DNA of 5,972 bases from an uncultured Paraglaciecola sp. GTDB taxonomy: Bacteria > Pseudomonadota > Gammaproteobacteria > Enterobacterales > Alteromonadaceae. This document shows positions 1 through 5,972 of this stretch, one piece after another. Position 1 is the first letter of the stretch, and the number at the start of each line of letters is the position of its first letter. The position numbers were made by a program, and so were the translations under genes. The notes below the pieces were generated by a model that saw only the letters and a program-made list of their open reading frames with translations, was not told where the DNA came from and did not search any database. The DNA is taken from the NCBI GenBank assembly GCA_905479025.1, contig CAJQKX010000498.1, positions 1-5,972 on the forward strand, written 5' to 3'.

Positions 1-972
1 GAAAAAGACGCGTTAGGTTATGATAAAAATGGTACTGCTATTACCTTAAAAGATATCTGGCCAAGTGACGAACAAATCGATGCGATTGTCTCTGAGTTTG
101 TTAAGCCAGAGCAATTTAAAAAAGTATACGCTCCCATGTTTGATTTAGGTACCTTCGAACCTGCTGAGAGTCCGTTATATGATTGGCGACCTCAAAGCAC
201 ATATATTCGCAGACCTCCATACTGGGAAGGAGCGCTTGCTGGAGAGCGCTCCATGAAAGGAATGAGACCACTAGCAGTGCTAGGCGACAACATTACCACT
301 GATCATTTATCTCCGTCTAATGCGATTATGTTAGACAGTGCGGCAGGGGAGTACTTAGATAAAATGGGATTGCCTGAAGTTGATTTTAACTCTTATGCGA
401 CTCACCGAGGTGATCACCTTACCGCCCAAAGAGCGACCTTTGCTAATCCCAAATTGTTAAATGAAATGGTCTTGGAAAATGGTGAAATAAAACCTGGTTC
501 GTTTGCTAGATTAGAGCCTGAAGGCACAGTGATGCGTATGTGGGAAACTATCGAAACCTATATGCAGCGTAAACAACCGCTGATCATTGTGGCAGGTGCT
601 GATTATGGGCAAGGTTCTTCTAGAGATTGGGCTGCTAAAGGGGTGCGTTTAGCAGGTGTAGAAGTCATTGCTGCTGAAGGTTTTGAACGTATTCACCGCA
701 CTAATTTAGTCGGCATGGGCGTATTACCCCTTGAATTTAAACCCGGTACCACTCGTCATACTTTAGGCATTGACGGCACTGAAACCTACGATGTAATAGG
801 TGATTATGCTGCTGGCGCCACTTTAACCTTACATATTACCCGTAAAAATGCTGAACAAATGCAAGTGCCTATGACGTGTCGTTTAGATACTGCTGAGGAA
901 GTACGGGTTTACGAAGCAGGCGGAGTACTGCAGCGTTTTGCTCAGGACTTTCTTGAGTCTACTGTGGCATAA
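1..972 (+). CDS. acnD: Fe/S-dependent 2-methylcitrate dehydratase AcnD, C-terminal part (5' end outside window)
   Basis: This is the aconitase-family dehydratase of the methylcitrate cycle, which degrades propionyl-CoA in the cytoplasm. AcnD dehydrates 2-methylcitrate to a 2-methylaconitate isomer that needs PrpF for further use. The frame is open from base 1, giving 323 visible codons, roughly the last 37% of a protein usually near 865 residues, so the Fe-S cluster cysteines lie upstream. Visible residues 1-80 end the large aconitase region. The C-terminal swivel domain starts near visible residue 89 with GDNITTDHLSPSNAI. The active-site loop GADYGQGSSRDW carries the serine pair and arginine (visible Ser206, Ser207, Arg208). 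The C-terminal tail AGGVLQRFAQDFLES is typical of AcnD rather than AcnA or AcnB. prpF follows after 28 bases, which strongly supports AcnD over plain aconitase. No truncation or frameshift is visible. The nearest internal ATG, at base 136, is not the real start. Confidence 0.95.
   Translation, partial: EKDALGYDKNGTAITLKDIWPSDEQIDAIVSEFVKPEQFKKVYAPMFDLGTFEPAESPLYDWRPQSTYIRRPPYWEGALAGERSMKGMRPLAVLGDNITTDHLSPSNAIMLDSAAGEYLDKMGLPEVDFNSYATHRGDHLTAQRATFANPKLLNEMVLENGEIKPGSFARLEPEGTVMRMWETIETYMQRKQPLIIVAGADYGQGSSRDWAAKGVRLAGVEVIAAEGFERIHRTNLVGMGVLPLEFKPGTTRHTLGIDGTETYDVIGDYAAGATLTLHITRKNAEQMQVPMTCRLDTAEEVRVYEAGGVLQRFAQDFLESTVA
229..252 (+). repeat. Perfect 8-bp inverted repeat (hairpin) inside acnD
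   Basis: GGAGCGCT (229-236) is followed after 8 bases by its exact reverse complement AGCGCTCC (245-252). A T-G wobble pair can extend the stem by one. The stem is GC-rich compared with its surroundings. No T-run follows, so it does not look like an intrinsic terminator. It encodes the linker just before the swivel domain. It may be chance or an mRNA structure. Confidence 0.5.
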
Positions 973-985
973 CGAGTAGGATTCT

Positions 986-991
986 AAAGGA
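986..991 (+). promoter_or_regulatory. Ribosome binding site of prpF
   Basis: AAAGGA lies 9 bases before the ATG at 1001, within the 28-base gap after the acnD stop. It fixes the prpF start and indicates that prpF is translated from the acnD message. I see no promoter in this gap. Confidence 0.75.
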
Positions 992-1000
992 CATAAATAT

Positions 1001-2179
1001 ATGAGTCATAAACCACAAATAGGTGTTGCTGCAACGTACATGCGCGGCGGGACCAGCAAAGGGGTTTTTTTTAAACTGACGGATTTACCAGAACCTGCGC
1101 AGATACCTGGTATGGCCAGGGATAAGTTATTGCTTAGGGTGATTGGCAGCCCAGATCCCTACGGCAAACAAACTGATGGGATGGGCGGAGCTACTTCAAG
1201 TACCAGTAAAATTGTCATTTTATCTAAAAGTACGCAACCTGAACACGACGTAGATTACTTGTTTGGTCAAGTTTCTATCGATACAGCATTTGTCGATTGG
1301 AGTGGCAATTGTGGCAACTTAACCGCCGCTGTAGGATCATTTGCAATTAGTCATGCATTGGTTGACGCTAGTCGTATTCCTGAAAATGGTGTATGTGTAG
1401 TACGTATTTGGCAAGCTAATATCAACAAAACTATTATTGCTCATGTGCCTATTACTGATGGACTGGTTCAAGAAACAGGTAACTTCGAATTAGATGGTGT
1501 GACCTTCCCAGCAGCCGAAGTTAAAGTGGAATTTGTTGCCCCCGTTGAAGGTGATGAAGCCATGTTCCCCACCGGCAATTTGGTTGATGATTTACATGTG
1601 CCAAATGTGGGTGATTTTAAAGCCACGATGATCAATGCGGGTATTCCTACTATGTTCCTAAATGCTGAAGCGCTAGGGTATGCAGGGACTGAATTACAAG
1701 AAGCCATTAACGGTGATGCGCAAGCACTGAACCGTTTTGAAACTATCCGTGCATATGGTGCGCTGAAGATGGGGTTAATTCAACATATTGATGAGGCTGT
1801 TAGTCGTCAACACACCCCAAAAATTGCTTTTGTAGCGAAACCTGCAGAATATCTCACTTCGAGTGGCAAAATGGTAGATAGCCAAACTATCGACTTGGCA
1901 GTTAGAGCGCTTTCGATGGGCAAGTTACATCATGCCATGATGGGCACTGCCGCTGTTGCGATAGGTACGGCGGCAGCTATTCCAGGCACCTTAGTTAATT
2001 TAGCCGCTGGCGGGGGGGAGATTGAGTCTGTTACTTTTGGTCATCCTTCAGGAACACTAAAGGTTGGCGCGCAAACCGAATTCAATAATGGAACATGGGC
2101 AGTTAATAAAGTGTCAATGAGCCGAAGTGCAAGAAAACTTATGAAAGGTGAGGTGTATATACCTAGTGATTGTCTTTAA
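1001..2179 (+). CDS. prpF: 2-methylaconitate cis-trans isomerase PrpF
   Basis: PrpF isomerises the 2-methylaconitate made by AcnD into the isomer that aconitase can hydrate to 2-methylisocitrate. AcnD plus PrpF thus replaces PrpD in the cytoplasmic methylcitrate cycle. At 392 residues it has the normal family length and the two-lobed, DapF-like fold expected of PrpF. Family signatures are MRGGTSKG (residues 14-21), DGMGGATSSTSK (59-70) and WSGNCGNL (100-107). Lys70 and Cys104 have the same 34-residue spacing as the catalytically important Lys73 and Cys107 of the Shewanella oneidensis enzyme, so the active site appears complete. The GGGEIESVTFGHPSG segment near the C terminus is also typical. 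The ATG follows a good ribosome binding site and lies 28 bases after the acnD stop, so the two genes should share a transcript. The gene contains runs of eight T (1065-1072) and seven G (2012-2018), but the frame is intact. Confidence 0.96.
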   Translation: MSHKPQIGVAATYMRGGTSKGVFFKLTDLPEPAQIPGMARDKLLLRVIGSPDPYGKQTDGMGGATSSTSKIVILSKSTQPEHDVDYLFGQVSIDTAFVDWSGNCGNLTAAVGSFAISHALVDASRIPENGVCVVRIWQANINKTIIAHVPITDGLVQETGNFELDGVTFPAAEVKVEFVAPVEGDEAMFPTGNLVDDLHVPNVGDFKATMINAGIPTMFLNAEALGYAGTELQEAINGDAQALNRFETIRAYGALKMGLIQHIDEAVSRQHTPKIAFVAKPAEYLTSSGKMVDSQTIDLAVRALSMGKLHHAMMGTAAVAIGTAAAIPGTLVNLAAGGGEIESVTFGHPSGTLKVGAQTEFNNGTWAVNKVSMSRSARKLMKGEVYIPSDCL

Positions 2180-2180
2180 A

Positions 2181-2210
2181 TTGATCTTGTCTGTTAATTC
2201 CTTTTATAAA
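2181..2210 (+). promoter_or_regulatory. Candidate sigma70-type promoter for the oligopeptidase gene
   Basis: TTGATC (2181-2186) and TATAAA (2205-2210) are separated by 18 bases and match the -35 and -10 consensus at 4/6 and 5/6 positions. The predicted transcript start is near 2217, immediately after prpF. This leaves a leader of about 40 bases before the best ribosome binding site and the TTG at 2258. In AT-rich DNA such matches arise by chance, so this is a candidate only. Confidence 0.4.
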
Positions 2211-2229
2211 TATTCAGAGCAATAATCAA

Positions 2230-2257
2230 GGTTCTAAAAGGTTTAAAAGGTCTAAAA
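2230..2257 (+). repeat. Three imperfect tandem repeats, 9-10 bp each
   Basis: Adjacent units are GGTTCTAAAA (2230-2239), GGTTTAAAA (2240-2248) and GGTCTAAAA (2249-2257). Each junction creates an AAAAGG string resembling a Shine-Dalgarno sequence. The array sits just before the start region of the oligopeptidase gene. It could be slippage-generated or could affect translation initiation. Confidence 0.6.
2245..2250 (+). promoter_or_regulatory. Probable ribosome binding site upstream of the oligopeptidase gene
   Basis: AAAAGG is spaced 7 bases from a TTG at 2258 that is in frame with the gene, but the next codon (2261-2263) is TAA. The next in-frame alternatives are CTG at 2264 (13 bases away) and TTG at 2282 (31 bases away, with no purine-rich site of its own). 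The site therefore points to a start that cannot work as the sequence stands. Confidence 0.45.
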
Positions 2258-2281
2258 TTGTAACTGAACTTTTTAACATTT

Positions 2282-4405
2282 TTGACTAGCGCCAGCACTT
2301 TTATTGTGACTGGTTGTAGTCACCCCGAAGAACAATATATTAAATTGGAACAAAGTCTACCTATGACAGAAACCGTCGCAGAAGCCCCCTTGTGGTTAGA
2401 AGAAGTAGAAGGCAAGCAAGCTTTAGATAAGGTGAATGCTTGGAATAAAGTGACCTTAGATAAACTGATGGCTGATAAACGTTACGCTCAGTATCTTGAT
2501 TCTGGATTAGATATTGTTAATGCCAAAGATAAAATCCCTTATGGCACTTATCGAGGTGGTTTTGTTTACAATTTTTGGCAAGACGAAAATCAGGTTCGAG
2601 GCATGTTACGAAGAACCACTATAGATGAATACACAAAGTCTCATCCTAAATGGCAAGACTTGTTAAGCATTGATAACCTTTCTACTTTAGAAGATAAAAA
2701 TTGGGTGTTTAAAGGTACCCAATGTTTAGAGAGTGATTACGACCGTTGCCTATTATCTCTTTCTGATGGTGGAAAAGACTCTGCCGAAATGCGTGAGTGG
2801 GATCACTCCAAACAATCTTTTGTTGAGAATGGATTTTTTATTCCAGAAGCTAAAACCGGTGTGAGTTGGAAGGATATTGATAATATCAATATTGCCACTC
2901 ACTGGGGTGAAGACTCTCTAACTGAAAGTGGCTACCCTTATATTATCAAGTCATTACAAAGAGGGCAGGCACTTTCTCAAGCAAAACAAATATTTGAAGG
3001 TGAAAAAACAGATGTAGGTGTATGGCCTGTTACTATTAAATTTGGCGACAATAATCTGAATATGGCGGTTCGCTCGGTCACATTTTTTGAATCGTTATAT
3101 TTTTGGCTTCCTGATGATGGACGTGATGCGGTTCAATTACCTCTGCCTAAAAAAGTAGCAGTGCAAGGTGTATTCAAAGGGCAACTTATGTTGTCACTCA
3201 AGCAAGAATGGTCTCCACAAGGTAAAAGACAAGCTTTTAATAGCGGAGATCTGGTGTCCTTTGATCTAGATCATTGGCTGCAAAAGCAAGAAATAAAAAA
3301 CTTACAGTTAGTTTATCATCCTCAGGAACGAGCCACTATTGATGGTGTGTCGATTACAAGTAATAAACTAGTTTTAACCTTGTTAGAAAATGTAGTCAGT
3401 AATATATATATTTATGATTTTGATAATAAATGGTCACATATAAAATTGGCGATGCCTGAAAACGGTTTAATGTCTGTTTCATCAGCTAATCTTGATAGCG
3501 ATACCATTTTTATTAATCAAGAAAGTTTTGTGGCGCCTGATACCTTATTTAAAGTAGATGTAAAAAATATAGATATTATTGCGATTAGATCCATTCTAGC
3601 TCGTTTTGATGCGTCAAATATTGTAGTTGAACAATTTGAAGCCAGTTCAAAAGACGGTGAAAAAATTCCGTATTTTGTAGTCAGACATAAAGACATACAA
3701 TTTGATGGCACAAACCCTACATTGCAATATGCTTATGGTGGCTTTCAGGTATCACTAAAACCAAGTTATTCAGGGTTGCTTGGTAAAAACTGGCTCGAAC
3801 AAGGCGGCGTTTATGTATTGGCAAATATTCGTGGTGGTGGAGAATTTGGTCCAAATTGGCATCAAGCAGGACTTAAAACTAAGCGACAGGTCATTTTTGA
3901 TGACATGATTGCCGTTGGTGAAGATATTATCGCTAAAAAAATTACCTCTCCTAAACGCCTAGGCATAATGGGAGGATCTAATGGTGGTCTGTTAATGGGG
4001 GTTATGTACATTCAAAGGCCAGACCTATGGAATGCAGTTATCTGCCAAGTACCTTTGTTGGATATGTTGCGTTATCACAAGTTACTAGCAGGGGCTTCTT
4101 GGGTTGATGAATATGGTAGCCCTGATGTCACTGATGAACGCGCGTTTTTAGAAAAGATATCACCGGTGCATAACATTGACCCAAAGGGTGACTACCCTTC
4201 AATTATGTTTGTTACCTCTACCAAAGACGATAGAGTTCATCCTGCTCACGCAAGAAAGATGGCTTACCTGTTAGAAAAGCACGGTCATGATTTTGAATAT
4301 TATGAAAATATTGATGGAGGACATTCAGCGTCGGCTAATTTACAAGAAAGAGCAAATAGAACTGCTTTGGAATATACTTTTTTATCCCAAAAATTAATGG
4401 ATTAA
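2282..4405 (+). CDS. Prolyl oligopeptidase family serine peptidase (S9), lipoprotein-like, start uncertain
   Basis: This is a serine peptidase expected to cleave short proline-containing peptides, probably anchored in the periplasm. Numbering from the TTG at 2282 (707 residues), the N-terminal region to about 420 matches the S9 beta-propeller domain (PLWLEEVEG near 36-44, RTTIDEY after residue 110). The alpha/beta hydrolase domain fills the rest. The triad is Ser566 in GGSNGG, Asp649 in DDRVHP and His681 in GGHSA. Tyr485 in YGGF lies 81 residues before the serine, as does oxyanion Tyr473 in the porcine enzyme. Arg651 matches a substrate-binding arginine, and RGGGEFGPNWH is at 517-527. The first residues include FIVTGC, a good lipobox with Cys12, preceded by hydrophobic residues, so the true leader should begin further upstream. 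There is no ATG there: only CTG 2264, or TTG 2258 followed by a stop. ATG 2363 would give a leaderless 680-residue protein. The body is intact. The family call is firm, the exact substrate is unknown, and the start is unresolved. Confidence 0.9.
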   Translation: MTSASTFIVTGCSHPEEQYIKLEQSLPMTETVAEAPLWLEEVEGKQALDKVNAWNKVTLDKLMADKRYAQYLDSGLDIVNAKDKIPYGTYRGGFVYNFWQDENQVRGMLRRTTIDEYTKSHPKWQDLLSIDNLSTLEDKNWVFKGTQCLESDYDRCLLSLSDGGKDSAEMREWDHSKQSFVENGFFIPEAKTGVSWKDIDNINIATHWGEDSLTESGYPYIIKSLQRGQALSQAKQIFEGEKTDVGVWPVTIKFGDNNLNMAVRSVTFFESLYFWLPDDGRDAVQLPLPKKVAVQGVFKGQLMLSLKQEWSPQGKRQAFNSGDLVSFDLDHWLQKQEIKNLQLVYHPQERATIDGVSITSNKLVLTLLENVVSNIYIYDFDNKWSHIKLAMPENGLMSVSSANLDSDTIFINQESFVAPDTLFKVDVKNIDIIAIRSILARFDASNIVVEQFEASSKDGEKIPYFVVRHKDIQFDGTNPTLQYAYGGFQVSLKPSYSGLLGKNWLEQGGVYVLANIRGGGEFGPNWHQAGLKTKRQVIFDDMIAVGEDIIAKKITSPKRLGIMGGSNGGLLMGVMYIQRPDLWNAVICQVPLLDMLRYHKLLAGASWVDEYGSPDVTDERAFLEKISPVHNIDPKGDYPSIMFVTSTKDDRVHPAHARKMAYLLEKHGHDFEYYENIDGGHSASANLQERANRTALEYTFLSQKLMD

Positions 4406-4538
4406 TATCTTTATGGCAGTTTAGTTATGAGGCAGCCATTACAATAACAGTAGCTTAAGTTGATTCATTCTATGTTCATGGCTGTGAATGCATCATAATT
4501 GAAATTTATTCGAAAATGTCTGTTTATCGAGGTTATAT
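4406..4538 (+). other. Intergenic gap between the oligopeptidase and SIMPL genes
   Basis: There is no GC-rich stem followed by a T-run, so I cannot name a terminator. CAGCCAT (4433-4439) can pair with ATGGCTG (4478-4484), or its GCCAT part with ATGGC (4413-4417). These pairings are mutually exclusive and weak. CATAAT (4494-4499) could be a -10 element for the downstream gene, but no convincing -35 stands before it. The gap length suggests the downstream gene has its own promoter. Confidence 0.4.
4529..4532 (+). promoter_or_regulatory. Ribosome binding site of the SIMPL gene
   Basis: GAGG lies 6 bases before the ATG at 4539, fixing this start, from which a complete signal peptide is read. Confidence 0.65.
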
Positions 4539-5231
4539 ATGCGTATTTTGTTTTTGTTTTTGTTCACCTTAATGATTGGCAATGCCATCGCTAAAGACCA
4601 TACCAATGGGCAACAAAATAGAATAATTGAAGTCTCAGGAGTGGGTAACATACTTAGTGTTCCCGATCGCTTTAGTTTTAGTTTGTCAATTGAACAAAAA
4701 GGTAGAGTCGCTTCAGAACTAAATAAGGCTATCGTCGACAAAACAAATTCTGTGGTGCAGGCTTTGATTAAGGTTGGAGTCGATAAAAAAGCAGTTCAAT
4801 CATTACAAGTACAATTTAATCCTTGGGTTGAATACAAGGGTAATGTTCGAGAACAAAAAGGGTTTATTTTAACTAGGCAGGTTAAGGTCACCTTAAAAAC
4901 CTTGGCTCAATACGAACAGTCTATAGATGCTGTATTAAACCTTGGTGTCAGTCAGATTAATCAATTTAGATTTACTAACAGTCAAGCTGATGAAAATTAT
5001 CAAGGAGCATTACAACAGGCTTTGTTAAATGCGCAAAAACGGGCGATTGATATGGCTAAAGTATTGGACTTGAAATTAGCCGGTGTAATATCCATATCAG
5101 AGCAGTCATCGGGCGCAGTCGCACCAATGGCGATGCAAACACGACAATTCAAAACATCCGAAAGTTATCAACCCGGAGAAATGTCTACACAGGCAAGAGT
5201 GAAAGTTATTTTTGCACTGCAAGACGATTAA
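4539..5231 (+). CDS. SIMPL domain (DUF541, YggE/BP26-like) exported protein
   Basis: This is a periplasmic or envelope protein of the SIMPL family, which includes E. coli YggE (linked to lower oxidative stress) and Brucella BP26 (which forms channel-like oligomers). The biochemical role is not settled in the family. Residues 1-18 form a signal peptide: a short Arg2 n-region, a hydrophobic run of Leu, Phe and Ile, and AIA as a signal peptidase I site before Lys19. No cysteine follows, so it is not a lipoprotein. The SIMPL domain spans about 29-228. It starts with the family opening IIEVSGVGNILSVPD and includes the region from SQINQFRFTNS to the helix ALLNAQKRAIDMAKVL (near 145-175). At 230 residues it has the normal length. 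The sulfoxide reductase gene follows after 32 bases, probably on the same message. The domain call is secure, and the role here is inferred only from relatives. Confidence 0.9.
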   Translation: MRILFLFLFTLMIGNAIAKDHTNGQQNRIIEVSGVGNILSVPDRFSFSLSIEQKGRVASELNKAIVDKTNSVVQALIKVGVDKKAVQSLQVQFNPWVEYKGNVREQKGFILTRQVKVTLKTLAQYEQSIDAVLNLGVSQINQFRFTNSQADENYQGALQQALLNAQKRAIDMAKVLDLKLAGVISISEQSSGAVAPMAMQTRQFKTSESYQPGEMSTQARVKVIFALQDD

Positions 5232-5263
5232 TAAATAGTTACATCTTAATTAGGTTTAGATTA

Positions 5264-5761
5264 ATGGCAGAAAACAAAAAGCAACACTATGCCCAATTGG
5301 CACAACAAGTCGGAGCCATAGTTGCTGGAGAACAAGATTTAGTAGCCAATATGGCGAATATCAGTGCGATACTTTATTGGGCATTGGAAAAAGTTAACTG
5401 GGCAGGTTTTTATTTAGTAAAAGAAGGACAATTGGTTTTGGGCCCATTTCACGGGCAACCGGCTTGCATAAGAATTCCAATTGGCAAGGGGGTGTGTGGA
5501 ACGGCCGTGTCTGAAAATAGCATCCAATTAATTGAAGATGTGAAGCAGTTTTCTGGACATATAGCATGTGATGTCGCATCTAATTCCGAAATTGTGTTAC
5601 CCATTCGCAAAAACAATCAAATTATTGCTGTATTAGATATAGACAGTCCAGACATCGCGCGATTTGATCTTGATGATAAATCGGGCTTGAGCCAAATTGT
5701 CGATATCTTGCAAGCAACTTTATACGATTTAGATGAAGTTAAAGTTAGGAGTGTTGTTTAG
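5264..5761 (+). CDS. msrC: Free methionine-(R)-sulfoxide reductase (GAF domain, YebR/MsrC type)
   Basis: This cytoplasmic enzyme reduces free L-methionine-(R)-sulfoxide to methionine, using thiol exchange with thioredoxin. The 165 residues form a single GAF domain (about 15-157), the same length as E. coli YebR. Cys68 (GQPACIRI), Cys78 (GKGVCGTA) and Cys102 (GHIACDVASNSEIV) keep the 10- and 24-residue spacings of the catalytic Cys84, Cys94 and Cys118 reported for E. coli fRMsr, so all three redox cysteines are present. NWAGFYL (45-51) and LGPFHGQPAC are further family signatures. The ATG at 5264 has only a weak AGG about 9 bases upstream. The gene lies 32 bases after the SIMPL gene, and its TAG stop shares one base with the GTG of the next gene. 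The orthologue is also called yebR. Confidence 0.95.
   Translation: MAENKKQHYAQLAQQVGAIVAGEQDLVANMANISAILYWALEKVNWAGFYLVKEGQLVLGPFHGQPACIRIPIGKGVCGTAVSENSIQLIEDVKQFSGHIACDVASNSEIVLPIRKNNQIIAVLDIDSPDIARFDLDDKSGLSQIVDILQATLYDLDEVKVRSVV
5746..5751 (+). promoter_or_regulatory. Ribosome binding site for the last, partial gene
   Basis: TAGGAG lies inside the 3' end of the sulfoxide reductase gene, 9 bases before the GTG at 5761. This good site favours the GTG over the internal ATG at 5809 and suggests translational coupling. Confidence 0.65.
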
Positions 5762-5972
5762 TGAAACATACGATAGATATTCAAGTTGTGCTCGCCACTG
5801 CTGAAGACATGGATTTTTGGGATGATAGGGCAAGTGAAGCAACAGATAGATTAAATACTATCCTTCATATGCTTTATGATAAGGCACATGAAGACATAAA
5901 TTCCACCTCTTTAGAGAATATGATCCAATATATTTGGGAAAATTGGCGAGAAGATGCACATTTACTTGATAT
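5761..5972 (+). CDS. Unrecognised acidic protein, N-terminal part (3' end outside window)
   Basis: The frame opens with GTG at 5761, overlapping the upstream TAG by one base, and stays open for 70 codons to the window edge. A good ribosome binding site supports translation. The visible part begins MKHTIDIQVVLATAEDMDFW and holds about 16 Asp/Glu against 5 Lys/Arg, so it is strongly acidic. It has no signal peptide, membrane segment or cysteine. The part after residue 15 looks largely helical and includes the tryptophan-bearing stretch YIWENWREDAHLLD. I do not recognise the family. It does not resemble ProQ, which lies near yebR in enterobacteria. The one-base overlap suggests co-expression with the methionine sulfoxide reductase, but no function can be assigned. 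Confidence 0.7.
   Translation, partial: MKHTIDIQVVLATAEDMDFWDDRASEATDRLNTILHMLYDKAHEDINSTSLENMIQYIWENWREDAHLLD

Noticed and set aside
1468..1707. Reverse-strand open frame within prpF
   Set aside because: It lies wholly inside a well-conserved gene on the other strand and its translation shows no recognisable family. It is a shadow frame.
2180..2281. Intrinsic terminator after prpF
   Set aside because: T-runs are present, but no GC-rich stem precedes them. The only pairing has a long loop and a weak stem.
2185..2289. Frameshifted leader in a neighbouring frame (KRFKRSK followed by hydrophobic residues) joined to the lipobox by a one-base slip in a T-run
   Set aside because: It supplies a positive n-region, but that frame has no ATG, GTG or TTG. 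The in-frame TTG-TAA reading explains the leader better with fewer assumptions about length.
3517..3711. Reverse-strand open frame within the oligopeptidase gene
   Set aside because: It is antisense to conserved coding sequence, with no ribosome site or recognisable domain.
4413..4484. Terminator or attenuator-like pairings after the oligopeptidase gene
   Set aside because: Stems of 5 and 7 bp with loops of 17 and 38 bases and no T-run are within chance for this length.
4493..4741. Reverse-strand open frame overlapping the start of the SIMPL gene
   Set aside because: It covers the signal peptide and first domain strands of a firmly identified gene. Its own product has no recognisable features.
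5394..5579. Reverse-strand open frame within the methionine sulfoxide reductase gene
   Set aside because: It overlaps all three catalytic cysteine motifs of the real gene and has no independent support.
5761..5972. Last partial gene as proQ
   Set aside because: proQ is a known neighbour of yebR in enterobacteria, but the visible residues are acidic and do not resemble the basic ProQ/FinO domain.

Overview
The window looks like ordinary chromosomal DNA from an AT-rich marine-type gammaproteobacterium, most likely of the Alteromonadales (Paraglaciecola/Alteromonas/Shewanella-like). This rests on the AcnD-PrpF form of the methylcitrate cycle, a periplasmic-type prolyl oligopeptidase, a YggE-type SIMPL protein and a YebR-type free methionine sulfoxide reductase, and on base composition by eye. 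The genus is inferred, not shown. Every gene I can support is on the + strand.

Layout. (1) 1-972 is the 3' part of acnD (2-methylcitrate dehydratase, Fe-S type). It is followed after 28 bases by intact prpF (1001-2179), its partner isomerase. These form the end of a prp propionate-catabolism operon whose earlier genes lie outside the window. (2) 2180-2281 holds a likely sigma70-type promoter, three tandem 9-10 bp repeats and a puzzling translation start. (3) 2282-4405 encodes a large S9-family prolyl oligopeptidase with a complete catalytic triad and a lipobox, but with no conventional start codon ahead of the signal sequence. (4) After a 133-base gap comes a compact group: a SIMPL-domain exported protein (4539-5231), the GAF-type free methionine-(R)-sulfoxide reductase (5264-5761), and the beginning of an unrecognised acidic protein (from 5761, running off the end). 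The last two overlap by one base.

How the genes work together. AcnD and PrpF jointly convert 2-methylcitrate towards 2-methylisocitrate without PrpD. The SIMPL protein and the methionine sulfoxide reductase could both belong to an oxidative-stress or envelope-maintenance group, but this is inference. I found no mobile element, CRISPR array, RNA gene or obviously new system. The item most worth checking is the start of the oligopeptidase gene. Reading upstream in frame gives a textbook lipoprotein leader and a well-spaced ribosome binding site, but the expected ATG is TTG and the second codon is a TAA stop.
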